A stretch of 64,000 nt of DNA, from the NCBI GenBank assembly GCA_041940425.1, contig JBGTSF010000011.1, forward strand, positions 17,271-81,270, read 5' to 3'. This document shows positions 25,760 through 34,223 of this stretch, piece by piece; the stretch's first letter is position 1, and each line of letters opens with the position of its first letter. The notes beneath the pieces are model-generated. The model saw nothing but the letters and a program-made list of their open reading frames with translations, did no database searches and had not been told where the DNA came from. A program made the translations under genes and the position numbers. The stretch is from DATHTS01 sp041940425 (lineage in GTDB: Bacteria > Acidobacteriota > Blastocatellia > Pyrinomonadales > Pyrinomonadaceae).

Positions 25760-27305
25760 TTCCCGCTTTTAATTGTAACGCTTCCTGCATGACATAAAAA
25801 ATCCAGTTTTGTTCCATCACGCCGTGAATCATAAACGCATTCGCGCCGATGGCGAAAATGCCGACATCTTCGCCGCCGTGTGTTTCGGATACGAGCGGAA
25901 CAACAGCTTCCTGCAAATAATCGGAATTTGTAACTTGTTCCTGCGTCAGAGCGGGGCGTCCTTTTTTCACGCCGCGACCGTTTGCATAATTCAGCGTCGT
26001 GTATGGTTTTCTGTCTGTATCCATCGAAGGATTCGTATCGAAATTACCTTTGCCGTCAACGTCGCGCACGAGTCCCAAAATATTATTGCCGCGCGCCGGA
26101 TAGCCGGAAAAAGACAAAGTGTGGCTGTGATCGGCGGTAACGATTATCAGGGTGTCCTTGAGATCAACTTTGCTTTGCGCGGTTCGGACAGCGTTGGAAA
26201 GCTCGATGGTGTCGCGCAGGGCGCGGAAGGCGTTGCCGTCGTGATGCGCATGGTCAATGCGTCCGGCTTCGACCATCAGAAAATAGCCGTTCTTATTTTT
26301 GGACAGAATATCAATAGATTTCGCCGTCATCTCGCTCAGCGAAGGTTCCCCCGCTTTGTCTTTCGGACGGTCGTGTTCATACTGCATATGCGACGGCTCG
26401 AAAAGCCCGAGAAGGTGTTTTAATTTTTTCGCGTCTATTGCGTCGAACTGCGCTTTGTTCCAGACATATTCGCCTCCCGAAAATTTCGCTTTCCATTCTT
26501 CCGGCAGATTTCTTTTATCGAGCCGCACGCCTTTTTTATCCGCGTATTCAGGATCGGCAAGTTCCTGCGGCATAAACATCTGGCGACCGCCGCCGAGCGC
26601 GACTTCCAGACCATTGCCGTATGGATATTCGATAAGCTGGCGCGCGATGTCGGGAAAATTCGCCGTGAGAGCGTCCCGCGCGTATGCGAAAATATTAGCG
26701 TCCGATTCCCAATTGCGGTTCGGCGAATAAGCAAAACAGGCGGCGGGCGTGGCGTGCGTCAAACGCGCTGTTGTAACAATGCCGGTTGATTTACCGGCTT
26801 GCTCCGCCAATGTCAGAAGCGAAACAGCTTCGTTTCCTTTGACGGTTTTGTGATCGTTGAAAATGACGTTTTGATTAACGGAAATAACGCCTTCGTCGGT
26901 TTTCTGTCCGGTTATGATCGCCGTCATCGTCGGTGCGGAATCGGATGTCTGCTGGTTGGCGCTGTAGGTTCTCGAAAGCGCGGAGAAGGGAAATTGCTCG
27001 AAACTCAAAAGATTTTCCTCGCCGCTTTCGCCGCGCATCTGACCTTCCAAGATCCGTGCCGCCGCCTGCGTCGTGATGCCCATTCCGTCGCCGACAAACA
27101 GGATCACGTTCTTTGCCTTGCGCCGTTTAAAATCCAGATTTTTTGAACGCTCGACCGCTTCCAACCCGCCGCGCCGCCATGTTTCGGGTGTTTCCTGGCG
27201 TTTGACGGGAAAACGAATTTCGTTTGATTGTCCGAAAATATTAAATGCAAAACTCAGCAATAAAAATTGCGCGAAAATTTTTAATAAAGTCGTTTTTGAT
27301 TTCAT
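25752..27305 (-). CDS. Alkaline phosphatase (PhoA family), secreted
   Basis: 517 aa with a signal peptide (about 1-25). PhoA-family metal and nucleophile motifs: NVILFVGDGMGI (Asp73), QTSDSAPTMTAI with nucleophile Ser123, EAGRIDHAHHDGN, VTADHSHT and ETHGGEDV. All three metal sites are thus represented. It releases phosphate from monoesters in the periplasm. Pho-box sequences could not be identified. The C-terminal stop falls in a heptamer inverted repeat, which may have replaced the original gene end. Confidence 0.93.
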   Translation of the reverse strand: MKSKTTLLKIFAQFLLLSFAFNIFGQSNEIRFPVKRQETPETWRRGGLEAVERSKNLDFKRRKAKNVILFVGDGMGITTQAAARILEGQMRGESGEENLLSFEQFPFSALSRTYSANQQTSDSAPTMTAIITGQKTDEGVISVNQNVIFNDHKTVKGNEAVSLLTLAEQAGKSTGIVTTARLTHATPAACFAYSPNRNWESDANIFAYARDALTANFPDIARQLIEYPYGNGLEVALGGGRQMFMPQELADPEYADKKGVRLDKRNLPEEWKAKFSGGEYVWNKAQFDAIDAKKLKHLLGLFEPSHMQYEHDRPKDKAGEPSLSEMTAKSIDILSKNKNGYFLMVEAGRIDHAHHDGNAFRALRDTIELSNAVRTAQSKVDLKDTLIIVTADHSHTLSFSGYPARGNNILGLVRDVDGKGNFDTNPSMDTDRKPYTTLNYANGRGVKKGRPALTQEQVTNSDYLQEAVVPLVSETHGGEDVGIFAIGANAFMIHGVMEQNWIFYVMQEALQLKAGNQ

Positions 27306-27417
27306 AATTCTTTGTGAAAACGAAATAGTATTTCAATCATATTAAATTGAAATTAATACAAAAAAAAGATGACGGAAAAATTAAATCCCGTCATCATAAA
27401 GAACAAATTGCAAAAAC

Positions 27418-28302
27418 TTAATAACCGCAGTGATAATTTGAAGTTTCCAAAATCTGCGTCCATTTATCGGCGGTTTTTTTGTAAGCATTAAAATTACTGC
27501 CTTCAAATCCGGGCGTGAGAGTAAAAATCTCGCCCGTTCCGTCGCCGTCAATATCGAACAGATCAATCAAAAGTTCGTGATAAATTCCGTCTTTGTCGAG
27601 ATTCGAAAGATCGTTGCTCATCACATCTTCTTCATTGTATTCGTCAAACTTGCTGAACGGAATCGAATACGTTCCGTCCGCCGATCTGTCGGCAATAAAA
27701 AACATCAGCGAACGTATTTTCTCGCCCGTGTTATACCAGAACGTGCCGACGAATTCGGGATTTTTATCGTTGTCCGCGTCAATTTTCGTCAGGTTGTGAT
27801 AGCGCAGTTCGTTGATTTTTTTGATCGGAATATTTTTCTTTACCATCTCCGCCATGACGAGCTTTTCGATCTCCAGACGCTCTTCGGCAGTCGGCAGTTT
27901 TCTGATTCCGGAAACTCCTCTTTTCGCCGCCGCGCTTGTTGCCAAAGCCATCACGAAACCTTTCGGTTTGACCGTTCTTGATTGAACCGAAATTTTTGCC
28001 TGATTTTTCGCGCAGTCGGTTTTTGCCAGGTCATTAATGACCGTAGCAATTCCGGCGTTCGCACCGCCGAAAATGAGATTGTATCTCGTTTTCGGTTTGT
28101 AATAGGATTTTACAAAATCGGGATCGTTGGTCGCATTCGGCTCATCGAATGATTTCAACTCGCCGTTTTCGATAAACGCGATCGGTTCGATCTGACTGCC
28201 GTCATTAACGACCGCGAAGATCGGTTTTTTCGTTTCTTTTATCTGCGCGTAACCGACCGAAGCGCAAAACAAAATTAGTAAGCAGGTCCATAGTTTTTTC
28301 AT
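27418..28302 (-). CDS. Secreted protein of unknown function
   Basis: 294 aa with a signal peptide (about 1-19, ending GYAQ) and a good ribosome site (AGGAGAA) 6 bp before ATG. Late in the protein are acidic Ca-binding-like stretches (KIDADNDKNPEF, LFDIDGDGTGEIF) like those of FG-GAP/VCBS-type repeats. No enzymatic motif. It lies 10 bp after rocA, likely on the same transcript, though a functional link to proline degradation is not evident. Confidence 0.65.
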   Translation of the reverse strand: MKKLWTCLLILFCASVGYAQIKETKKPIFAVVNDGSQIEPIAFIENGELKSFDEPNATNDPDFVKSYYKPKTRYNLIFGGANAGIATVINDLAKTDCAKNQAKISVQSRTVKPKGFVMALATSAAAKRGVSGIRKLPTAEERLEIEKLVMAEMVKKNIPIKKINELRYHNLTKIDADNDKNPEFVGTFWYNTGEKIRSLMFFIADRSADGTYSIPFSKFDEYNEEDVMSNDLSNLDKDGIYHELLIDLFDIDGDGTGEIFTLTPGFEGSNFNAYKKTADKWTQILETSNYHCGY

Positions 28303-28312
28303 TAAATTCTCC

Positions 28313-29887
28313 TTATATTTTTTGTGCGATTGATTTGCCCTGCATAAACTGCAAGAGATATTCGCGCCCGCCCGCTTTCGAATCCGTGCCGCTCATATTG
28401 AAACCGCCGAACGGGTGAACGCCGACCAATGCGCCCGTGCATTTGCGGTTTAAGTAAAGATTACCAACGTGAAATTCGCGTTTGGCGCGGTCGAGTTTGC
28501 CTTGATCGGTGGAATAAACCGCGCCGGTCAGACCGAATTCGGTGTCATTGGCGATTTCGAGCGCGTGGTCGAAATCCTTCGCTTTAATGACTGCGAGAAC
28601 GGGCGCGAAAATTTCTTCCTGCTCGATGGTGTCGAAAGGTTTGACTTCATCAATGATCGTCGGCTCGATAAAAAAACCGTTTTCGGCGTTTCCGCTTCCG
28701 CCCGCAACGACCTTACCGCCTTCTTCCTGACCTTTTTTAATGTAGTCGAGAGTTTTGTTAAAAGCGCGTTCGTTGATGACCGCCGCAACATTCGTATCGC
28801 CTTCGGTCGGCGAACCGACTTTCAATTTTTTGGTCAGATTAACGACTTTTTCCATCAATTGATCGTGAACTTTTTCGTCAACGATGAGACGCGAACAAGC
28901 CGAACATTTCTGACCTTGAAATCCGAATGCGGCTGAAACAATTCCTTCGGCGGCAGAATCCAGATCGGCATCGTCAGCGACGATGATCGCGTCTTTGCCG
29001 CCCATTTCGGCGACGACTCGTTTGATCCAGATTTGACCTTCGCGCGTTTTCGCCGCCTGCTCGTTTATGTGCAGACCGACTTGTTTTGAGCCTGTGAACG
29101 AAATAAAACGAGTTTTCGGATGCGTAACCATCGCTTCGCCCGTGTCTGCGCTGCCCGTAAGAAAATTGACGACTCCGGGCGGAAGTCCGATTTCTTCCAG
29201 AACTTCGATAAATTTTGCCGCAATCGTCGGCGAATCCGAAGAAGGTTTTAAAACGACCGTGTTTCCCGCGACAATCGCGGCGGTCGTCATTCCGACCATA
29301 ATGGCAAGCGGAAAATTCCACGGCGGAATGATCGCGCCGACTCCGAGCGGAATGTATTCGAGCGAATTTTTTTCCTGCAAAGGCGACGGCGTAACGGGCT
29401 GTTCCTGCGCCCAACGAATCATTTCGCGCCCGTAAAATTCGAGAAAATCAATCGCTTCCGCCGTGTCGCCGTCGGCTTCCGCCCAGGTTTTCGCCGTTTC
29501 AAAAACCATCCACGCCGAAAAATAATGTTTTCTTTCGCGGATAATGTCGGCGGCTTTGAACAGATATTCGGCGCGCTCGGCGGGCGAGACGTTTTTCCAA
29601 ACCTTAAAAGCGTTGGTCGCCGATTCGATTGCTTTATCAACCAGATTCTGCGCGTCCGAATCAACCTCGCTGAAAACGCCGACGACCTGTGATTTGTTCG
29701 CCGGATTGATGCTCTCGAATTTTTCATCAAGCGTGATCTTTTCACCATTAATCACGATCGGATATTCCCGACCGAGTTCGCTTTTCACCTGTTCGATTGC
29801 GGCTTGCATCGCAATCTCGTTTTCCGGCACGGAAAAATCCGTGAACGGTTCGTTTCTAAATTCGTCTAAACTTCTTTGTGTTTGCAT
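28313..29887 (-). CDS. rocA: L-glutamate gamma-semialdehyde dehydrogenase (1-pyrroline-5-carboxylate dehydrogenase)
   Basis: 524 aa. The N-terminus (RNEPFTDFS, then INGEKI and SINPANKSQVVG) is that of the RocA branch. The aldehyde-dehydrogenase motifs are intact: PPWNFPLAIMVGM, the Rossmann GSADTGEAMV, EMGGKDAIIV and the nucleophile in FGFQGQKCSACSR (Cys328). It oxidises glutamate semialdehyde from proline or arginine breakdown to glutamate with NAD. No proline dehydrogenase gene is adjacent. Confidence 0.93.
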   Translation of the reverse strand: MQTQRSLDEFRNEPFTDFSVPENEIAMQAAIEQVKSELGREYPIVINGEKITLDEKFESINPANKSQVVGVFSEVDSDAQNLVDKAIESATNAFKVWKNVSPAERAEYLFKAADIIRERKHYFSAWMVFETAKTWAEADGDTAEAIDFLEFYGREMIRWAQEQPVTPSPLQEKNSLEYIPLGVGAIIPPWNFPLAIMVGMTTAAIVAGNTVVLKPSSDSPTIAAKFIEVLEEIGLPPGVVNFLTGSADTGEAMVTHPKTRFISFTGSKQVGLHINEQAAKTREGQIWIKRVVAEMGGKDAIIVADDADLDSAAEGIVSAAFGFQGQKCSACSRLIVDEKVHDQLMEKVVNLTKKLKVGSPTEGDTNVAAVINERAFNKTLDYIKKGQEEGGKVVAGGSGNAENGFFIEPTIIDEVKPFDTIEQEEIFAPVLAVIKAKDFDHALEIANDTEFGLTGAVYSTDQGKLDRAKREFHVGNLYLNRKCTGALVGVHPFGGFNMSGTDSKAGGREYLLQFMQGKSIAQKI

Positions 29888-29901
29888 AATTTTTTCTCAC
29901 T

Positions 29902-30372
29902 TTATTCAATCTTAATCCATTTTTCAACGTAATTTTCAAGATAGTCGTTATATCTTTTCAAATCGCCATCATAAAAATAATTTAATGGTAATTCTAATGT
30001 CCTTTCTTTGTGGATAAGAATCCATAAATTTGCAGTCACAATATGAAAACGATTCCCTTGAGATTCAATTGCATAAACTCTTTCTTTATTTTCTAAATTG
30101 TTGAAATTTTTATCGTATTTTTCAGCATATATTTTTGATAAGTTATCTTTTGGTTTTGTCAGTTTTAATTCATTAAAGCAAGTCGGTAATTCAATAAATA
30201 TTGCACCAAGAAGAATCAAATCAATAGTTGGGCGCGGTTTAGATTCGCCGGGAATTACATAACTTGAAGGTTCTGAACGAAATGAAATCCAATTGTTTTT
30301 TGCTTCAACCAGTCTGAAACCGGAATCAGTTTTATATTCTTTTAAAAAAATCGGATTTTTTGTAAACTCCAT
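29902..30372 (-). CDS. Unknown protein encoded directly behind hicB
   Basis: 156 aa from ATG 30372, which lies one base after the hicB stop. A longer frame to 30453 only overlaps hicB. The product has no signal peptide or membrane helix and is rich in Lys, Asn and aromatic residues. I recognise no family. The gene is visibly more AT-rich than its neighbours, as are hicB and the small gene at 31764, which suggests that the block was acquired together. Being coupled to hicAB it may be part of the module (extra antitoxin or regulator) or simply a cargo gene. Confidence 0.6.
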   Translation of the reverse strand: MEFTKNPIFLKEYKTDSGFRLVEAKNNWISFRSEPSSYVIPGESKPRPTIDLILLGAIFIELPTCFNELKLTKPKDNLSKIYAEKYDKNFNNLENKERVYAIESQGNRFHIVTANLWILIHKERTLELPLNYFYDGDLKRYNDYLENYVEKWIKIE

Positions 30373-30373
30373 C

Positions 30374-30598
30374 TTAAACTGTTTCCAATACAGCTCTTTT
30401 AGGTTCGGGCAAAGGTTTTCCGTCTTTTTTAAAAATTTCAACCCACTCATCAACGACTTCGCAAAGTTCTTTGAAAACTTCTACAGGATCGTCGCCGTGA
30501 ACGCCGCCGTAAAATAATTCGGGACACATACCGATAAAAATTTGGTCTTCTTCGCTCCAAAAAACTATTTTTTCATAAACGTCAGCCGGACTTCTCAT
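30374..30598 (-). CDS. hicB: HicB-family antitoxin
   Basis: 74 aa. The sequence has the partial RNase H-like fold of HicB: EKIVFWSEEDQIFIGMCPEL, then GGVHGDDPVEVFKEL and EVVDEWVE. It lacks a clear C-terminal DNA-binding domain, so autoregulation may depend on another factor. It neutralises the HicA toxin encoded immediately upstream, with which its start overlaps by 4 bp. The order hicA-hicB is the usual one. Confidence 0.85.
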   Translation of the reverse strand: MRSPADVYEKIVFWSEEDQIFIGMCPELFYGGVHGDDPVEVFKELCEVVDEWVEIFKKDGKPLPEPKRAVLETV

Positions 30599-30792
30599 TT
30601 TGTTTTCACCTTTTTAATTGCCTCTCTGACAAGTTTTTCCTGATACTTTTGTGCATCGTCGCCGAGTTTGCCGGAAATCGTAATGCGGAAACCTGAAAAA
30701 TGCTCGAAATTTCGATGACTTCCTTTTCCGCCGCGATTCGTAAAACCGTTTCGCTCCAGTTCGGCAATCAATTCTCTGATCTTAGGAGGCAT
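30595..30792 (-). CDS. hicA: HicA-family mRNA interferase toxin
   Basis: 65 aa, typical size. It has the double-stranded RNA-binding-like fold with the catalytic histidine in GGKGSHRNF (His26), preceded by LERNGFTNR and followed by ITISGKL. HicA toxins cleave mRNA and slow growth when released from HicB. It is the first gene of a three-gene set (hicA-hicB-156 aa). Confidence 0.88.
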   Translation of the reverse strand: MPPKIRELIAELERNGFTNRGGKGSHRNFEHFSGFRITISGKLGDDAQKYQEKLVREAIKKVKTK

Positions 30793-30841
30793 AAAAAATC
30801 AAAATTCTACTAAATCTATTTTAGCCTAAATCAGCCAAATT

Positions 30842-31549
30842 TTAGAATGTGTAACCGTAATAAGTGATAAAAGAATTGTTTCCGCGTCCGGTGTTGCCAA
30901 AGTTATAGCCCGCGAAAATCAGATGACGCGGATTCGGATTAAAATTCAAACCGGCGGCTGTATAGCCGAAACGATTATTGCCGCTCGCCCAATCGGCGGC
31001 GATACTGAACCGGCGGCTGATCGGTTGTTCAAGGGCTAAGGTCATTCCGCGTTTCGAGCCGAAATTTCTTTCCGTGCCGACGGTTTGATAAAATCCGGCA
31101 GTGATGCGTGTGCCTTTGGTCGGGCTGAAAACTTTGCTGGCGTTGCCGTTGACGACGGCGAAAGGTCGTCGTCCGGCGGATTTGTCGAGAGGAACGAAGA
31201 ATTGCAAGCCGGTCGAAAAAGCGATTTTACGGCGTTCGTTCTGATACGGCTGCCATTTGGCGTTTGCCGAAAATTCTTTCGGCGCGGGACGGCTGCCGTT
31301 GCGCGAGTAAAAGAAATTCGCGCCCGCTTCGAATTTTCGTTTGAAACCGTAAACCATTCTTGAACCGTAAGTTTGAAAACCGCCGTTGCGGTATTTGTCA
31401 AAATGCGCCCCGAAATCGGCTTCGATGTAGAAAAAACCTTCTTCAAGCGTGTCGGTCGAAGACGTATTGATAACGGTTGACTGCGCCGAAACCACGCAGG
31501 TAAAAACAAAAAGCAGAGAGGAAAAAAGAAAGACTCGAAACTTTGTCAT
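30842..31549 (-). CDS. Predicted outer-membrane beta-barrel protein
   Basis: 235 aa from ATG 31549; the 13-codon upstream extension adds a basic run before the signal peptide and is unlikely. Signal peptide about 1-23 (ending VSAQ). The rest alternates polar and aromatic residues in strand-length pieces and ends in YYGYTF, with a terminal Phe as in outer-membrane barrels. No named family. Transcribed alone. Confidence 0.65.
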   Translation of the reverse strand: MTKFRVFLFSSLLFVFTCVVSAQSTVINTSSTDTLEEGFFYIEADFGAHFDKYRNGGFQTYGSRMVYGFKRKFEAGANFFYSRNGSRPAPKEFSANAKWQPYQNERRKIAFSTGLQFFVPLDKSAGRRPFAVVNGNASKVFSPTKGTRITAGFYQTVGTERNFGSKRGMTLALEQPISRRFSIAADWASGNNRFGYTAAGLNFNPNPRHLIFAGYNFGNTGRGNNSFITYYGYTF

Positions 31550-31763
31550 TGAAATTTTTCTCCTTTTGAAAGTTATAAAAATCCGCACTCAAACGAAAAA
31601 AATGCCCGCGATTTTTTAACAAAAAATCAGGCACGATTTTCGATAATTTTTGTTTTTTTGAATGTGTGGCGTATTTTACAATACTTTTTTGAAATTTGGG
31701 AAATGAGAGAATGATTTTAATTTCGCCTTTTCAAGATATATTTTCCTTGACCGCTAACTTCAA

Positions 31764-31949
31764 TTAAGCCGAACAGAATTTTTCCGTTTCAATCTCTTCA
31801 ATCCACTCTACATCATAAATATTTCCATCAACATCACTGAATTCATAAAGACCGTTATTGACATCAATACCTTCGCAATTCATATACACATCTTCAAGGT
31901 TATTGTAATGTTCGATTTCACCTGTATCTAAAATTTTAACAATAAACAT
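31764..31949 (-). CDS. Small acidic protein, unknown
   Basis: 61 aa, beginning MFIVKILDTGEIEHYNN, with many Asp and Glu and no membrane segment. AT-rich compared with the flanks. It resembles small immunity- or antitoxin-like proteins only in composition. No strong ribosome site is seen, so it could also be a chance frame. Confidence 0.4.
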   Translation of the reverse strand: MFIVKILDTGEIEHYNNLEDVYMNCEGIDVNNGLYEFSDVDGNIYDVEWIEEIETEKFCSA

Positions 31950-31991
31950 AACCGAGAATAAATAATTAGACTTCTTCTATTCATTAGTTTT

Positions 31992-32513
31992 TCAATCCCA
32001 TTTTCCGGTCTTTTGCAGTTTTTTGATTTTCCGTTTCGCCAATTCGCGTTTCAGCGCGGTCATTCTGTCCAGAAAAACTATGCCGTCGCAGTGATCGGTT
32101 TCGTGCAGAACGCATCTCGCTTCCAAATCCTTAACATCAATTTCCCGTTCATTTCCGAAAACGTCGTGAAAACGCACGACCGTGCGGACTTCGCGCCGGA
32201 CTTTCGTGTAAATTCCGGGAAAAGACAGACATCCTTCGTCGCCTGTCTGCTCGCCTTCCTGCGCGACGATTTCGGGATTGATGAGCGCGATCTTTTTCGA
32301 TTCGTCCGCGCCGCCCGAACAATCCATCACGAAAAGTCTTTTTGAAATATTGACCTGCGGCGCGGCTAGCCCGACACCGCCCGCTTCATACATCGTTTCA
32401 AACATATCGGCGACGAGTTTTTGTAAATTTTCGTTAATTTCTTCTTCGCCGACCGGCTTTCCGACCGTGAGCAAAACAGGATCGGGGTAATGAACGATTT
32501 TTAGTAATGACAT
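31992..32513 (-). CDS. def: Peptide deformylase
   Basis: 173 aa. All three family motifs are present: GVGLAAPQV, EGCLSFPG and the metal motif HETDH. It removes the formyl group from nascent proteins, with Fe or Zn held by the Cys of motif 2 and the two His of motif 3. The neighbouring genes are unrelated; fmt lies at 24680-25615. Confidence 0.95.
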   Translation of the reverse strand: MSLLKIVHYPDPVLLTVGKPVGEEEINENLQKLVADMFETMYEAGGVGLAAPQVNISKRLFVMDCSGGADESKKIALINPEIVAQEGEQTGDEGCLSFPGIYTKVRREVRTVVRFHDVFGNEREIDVKDLEARCVLHETDHCDGIVFLDRMTALKRELAKRKIKKLQKTGKWD

Positions 32514-32596
32514 AAAGTATATTTTAAAGCGAAGAACCGAAAAGTAAAAGCCCGATATTAATTATTAGAATTATCGAATTAATAGATTGGCTCAAT

Positions 32597-32665
32597 AAAA
32601 CTCTGCGTCCTTAGCGTTCTCTGGGCGAGAATTTCACGCAGAGAACGCTAAGGACGCAGAGTTTT
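32597..32665. repeat. Perfect 27-bp inverted repeat, CGCAGAG class
   Basis: Bases 32597-32623 (AAAACTCTGCGTCCTTAGCG onward) are the exact complement of 32639-32665, with a 15-bp loop. It follows the stop of the last gene of the MNIO operon and precedes no gene closely, so a terminator or message-stabilising role is plausible. Confidence 0.85.
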
Positions 32666-32681
32666 AAATCAGACTGTTTAC

Positions 32682-33209
32682 CTAACAGCTAAAATGAAAA
32701 ATTTTCCGGTTTAATCTCAGCCAAACGGCGAAGGATTTTTGTTTTCCCTGAATTTTAGATTCGTGTTTTAGACGGCAAAATACGAAACATTTTTCGAAAC
32801 CGAAAAATTTCAGTTTCGATTGTTCAAATTTTGCAATTGATCTCGTTTGTTTAGATAATTCCTGGTTTTGAGCGAGAAAATCGCAAAATTCAACCGCGTC
32901 TTCGAGATGCTTTTTGACCGTCTGCGGAATGTAATTTCGAGAAAATTCGCGGAACAGATTTGTGAAATCTTCACCTAAAACTTTTTTCGTTTCGGGCAAA
33001 AATTTTTCGGCTTCGCGCAGGCGTTTCCAGAAAAGCGAATCGGCAAAAAAGTTTAATTCATCGGGAATTATCTCGGCGGCTTCGGTAATTTCGTTTTCAC
33101 TTAAACCTATTTCCTTACCGGTTTTTTCCGGCTCGGATAAAAAGCGTTGGCGGAAATTTTCGTCCGTATAAAGCCGCGCCAGAAGATTTTGTTGTTCTAA
33201 TAAACTCAT
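32682..33209 (-). CDS. SCO6045-like C-terminal domain protein, MNIO-operon partner
   Basis: 175 aa. The N-terminal half reads LLARLYTDENFRQRFLSEPE, then IGLSENEI, FADSLFWKRLREAEKFLP and FREFSRNY. I know this pattern from proteins or domains that accompany DUF692 enzymes (SCO6045-like); I assign it from memory of the family. The last 40 residues end in SFAVWLRLNRKIF. In other MNIO systems such a partner brings the substrate to the enzyme; here that is an inference. It is the last of five genes and overlaps the preceding zinc-ribbon gene by 4 bp. Confidence 0.6.
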   Translation of the reverse strand: MSLLEQQNLLARLYTDENFRQRFLSEPEKTGKEIGLSENEITEAAEIIPDELNFFADSLFWKRLREAEKFLPETKKVLGEDFTNLFREFSRNYIPQTVKKHLEDAVEFCDFLAQNQELSKQTRSIAKFEQSKLKFFGFEKCFVFCRLKHESKIQGKQKSFAVWLRLNRKIFHFSC

Positions 33210-33709
33210 TCGAATTTCCGCGTTTTCGGCTCGGCGTGAAGCAATTCGGTCGTGTTTTCGATGACGCTCGGAACGGGTTCGAAAGGTTTATCTTCCAAGA
33301 GTTTCGCCGTGTCGCGTTTTTCGATCAGGTCGTTTTTCAAAGTCGGTGTGGATTTGAGTTTTCGTTCCTTCAAATCCTCATTTAGAAATACATAAGCGAG
33401 CGACATCGCGCCGAAGACGATAAAGGCGACGAGCGTAACGCCGAACCAGACCTTTTCGCCCGTCAGGATCATATTCGTAACGATAGCGTAAATCATCGAG
33501 CAGATGCCGATCAGCAAAACCGAACAGAAACCATACCACGCGAACGCGCCGAATTTTTCCAAACGCCGTTCCTGTTTCAAAAGATTCGCGCTTTCGGCGG
33601 ACGGAATTTGTTCGAGAAGCGATTGCGCCGCGCTTTCCAGATTCAAGCCGCACGCGCGGCAAAATTTTTGCTCGGTCGAATTATTCGCTCCGCAATTTGG
33701 ACAAAACAT
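33206..33709 (-). CDS. Zinc-ribbon membrane protein, copy 2 of the pair
   Basis: 167 aa. An N-terminal zinc ribbon (CPNCG at 3-7, CRACG about 10 residues on) is followed by a helical linker, two membrane helices (about 52-77 and 87-110) and a cytoplasmic tail. The tail contains PFEPVPSVIENTTELL, nearly the same as in the adjacent paralogue. Function unknown. It is the fourth gene of the MNIO operon and overlaps the next gene by 4 bp. Confidence 0.7.
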   Translation of the reverse strand: MFCPNCGANNSTEQKFCRACGLNLESAAQSLLEQIPSAESANLLKQERRLEKFGAFAWYGFCSVLLIGICSMIYAIVTNMILTGEKVWFGVTLVAFIVFGAMSLAYVFLNEDLKERKLKSTPTLKNDLIEKRDTAKLLEDKPFEPVPSVIENTTELLHAEPKTRKFE

Positions 33710-33719
33710 TTTCTGATCC

Positions 33720-34202
33720 TCACAATTTTTTCGTTTTTATTTCAGTTTCCAACAATTCCGTCGTGTTTTCCGTAACGCTCGGAACAGGCTCGAAATCGCC
33801 TTCGCTCAACAATCTTTCGTCCGCTTTTTCGATCTGCTCGGGCGAATCGTTTTCCTGTTTTTCACGATTATAAAACTTGTGAAAATTAAAGAAAAATAAA
33901 GTTAAAATTCCCAGAACGACAAAACCGAAAAGAGCGAAAAAAGCCATCCACTCTTTGCCGAACAGCAGAAACTTGTAATAAACCGCCAGATAAAAAACAT
34001 AGCCGAAAGCCATTCCGAGAAAACAGAACAGCGCGATGTAGCCGAGTCTTTCAAACAGCTTTCTGTTTTCCAGAATTCCTATTTCCCGAACAGTAATTTC
34101 TTCTTCGGCTAAAATTTCGGAAAATTTTTCGAGCTGTAAGCCGCAGTTTCGGCAAAATTTCAAAGTTTCCGCATTGGCTTGTCCGCAATTCGGGCAAAAC
34201 AT
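33720..34202 (-). CDS. Zinc-ribbon membrane protein, copy 1 of the pair
   Basis: 160 aa. Same plan as its downstream paralogue: zinc ribbon (CPNCG, CRNCG), two membrane helices (about 50-75, 85-105) and a tail with FEPVPSVTENTTELL. The two differ widely in their middle parts but keep the ends, so ribbon and tail are the parts under selection. It begins 21 bp after the MNIO gene and ends 10 bp before the second copy. Confidence 0.7.
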   Translation of the reverse strand: MFCPNCGQANAETLKFCRNCGLQLEKFSEILAEEEITVREIGILENRKLFERLGYIALFCFLGMAFGYVFYLAVYYKFLLFGKEWMAFFALFGFVVLGILTLFFFNFHKFYNREKQENDSPEQIEKADERLLSEGDFEPVPSVTENTTELLETEIKTKKL

Positions 34203-34223
34203 TTTATTTTCTCCTCCGAAAAT

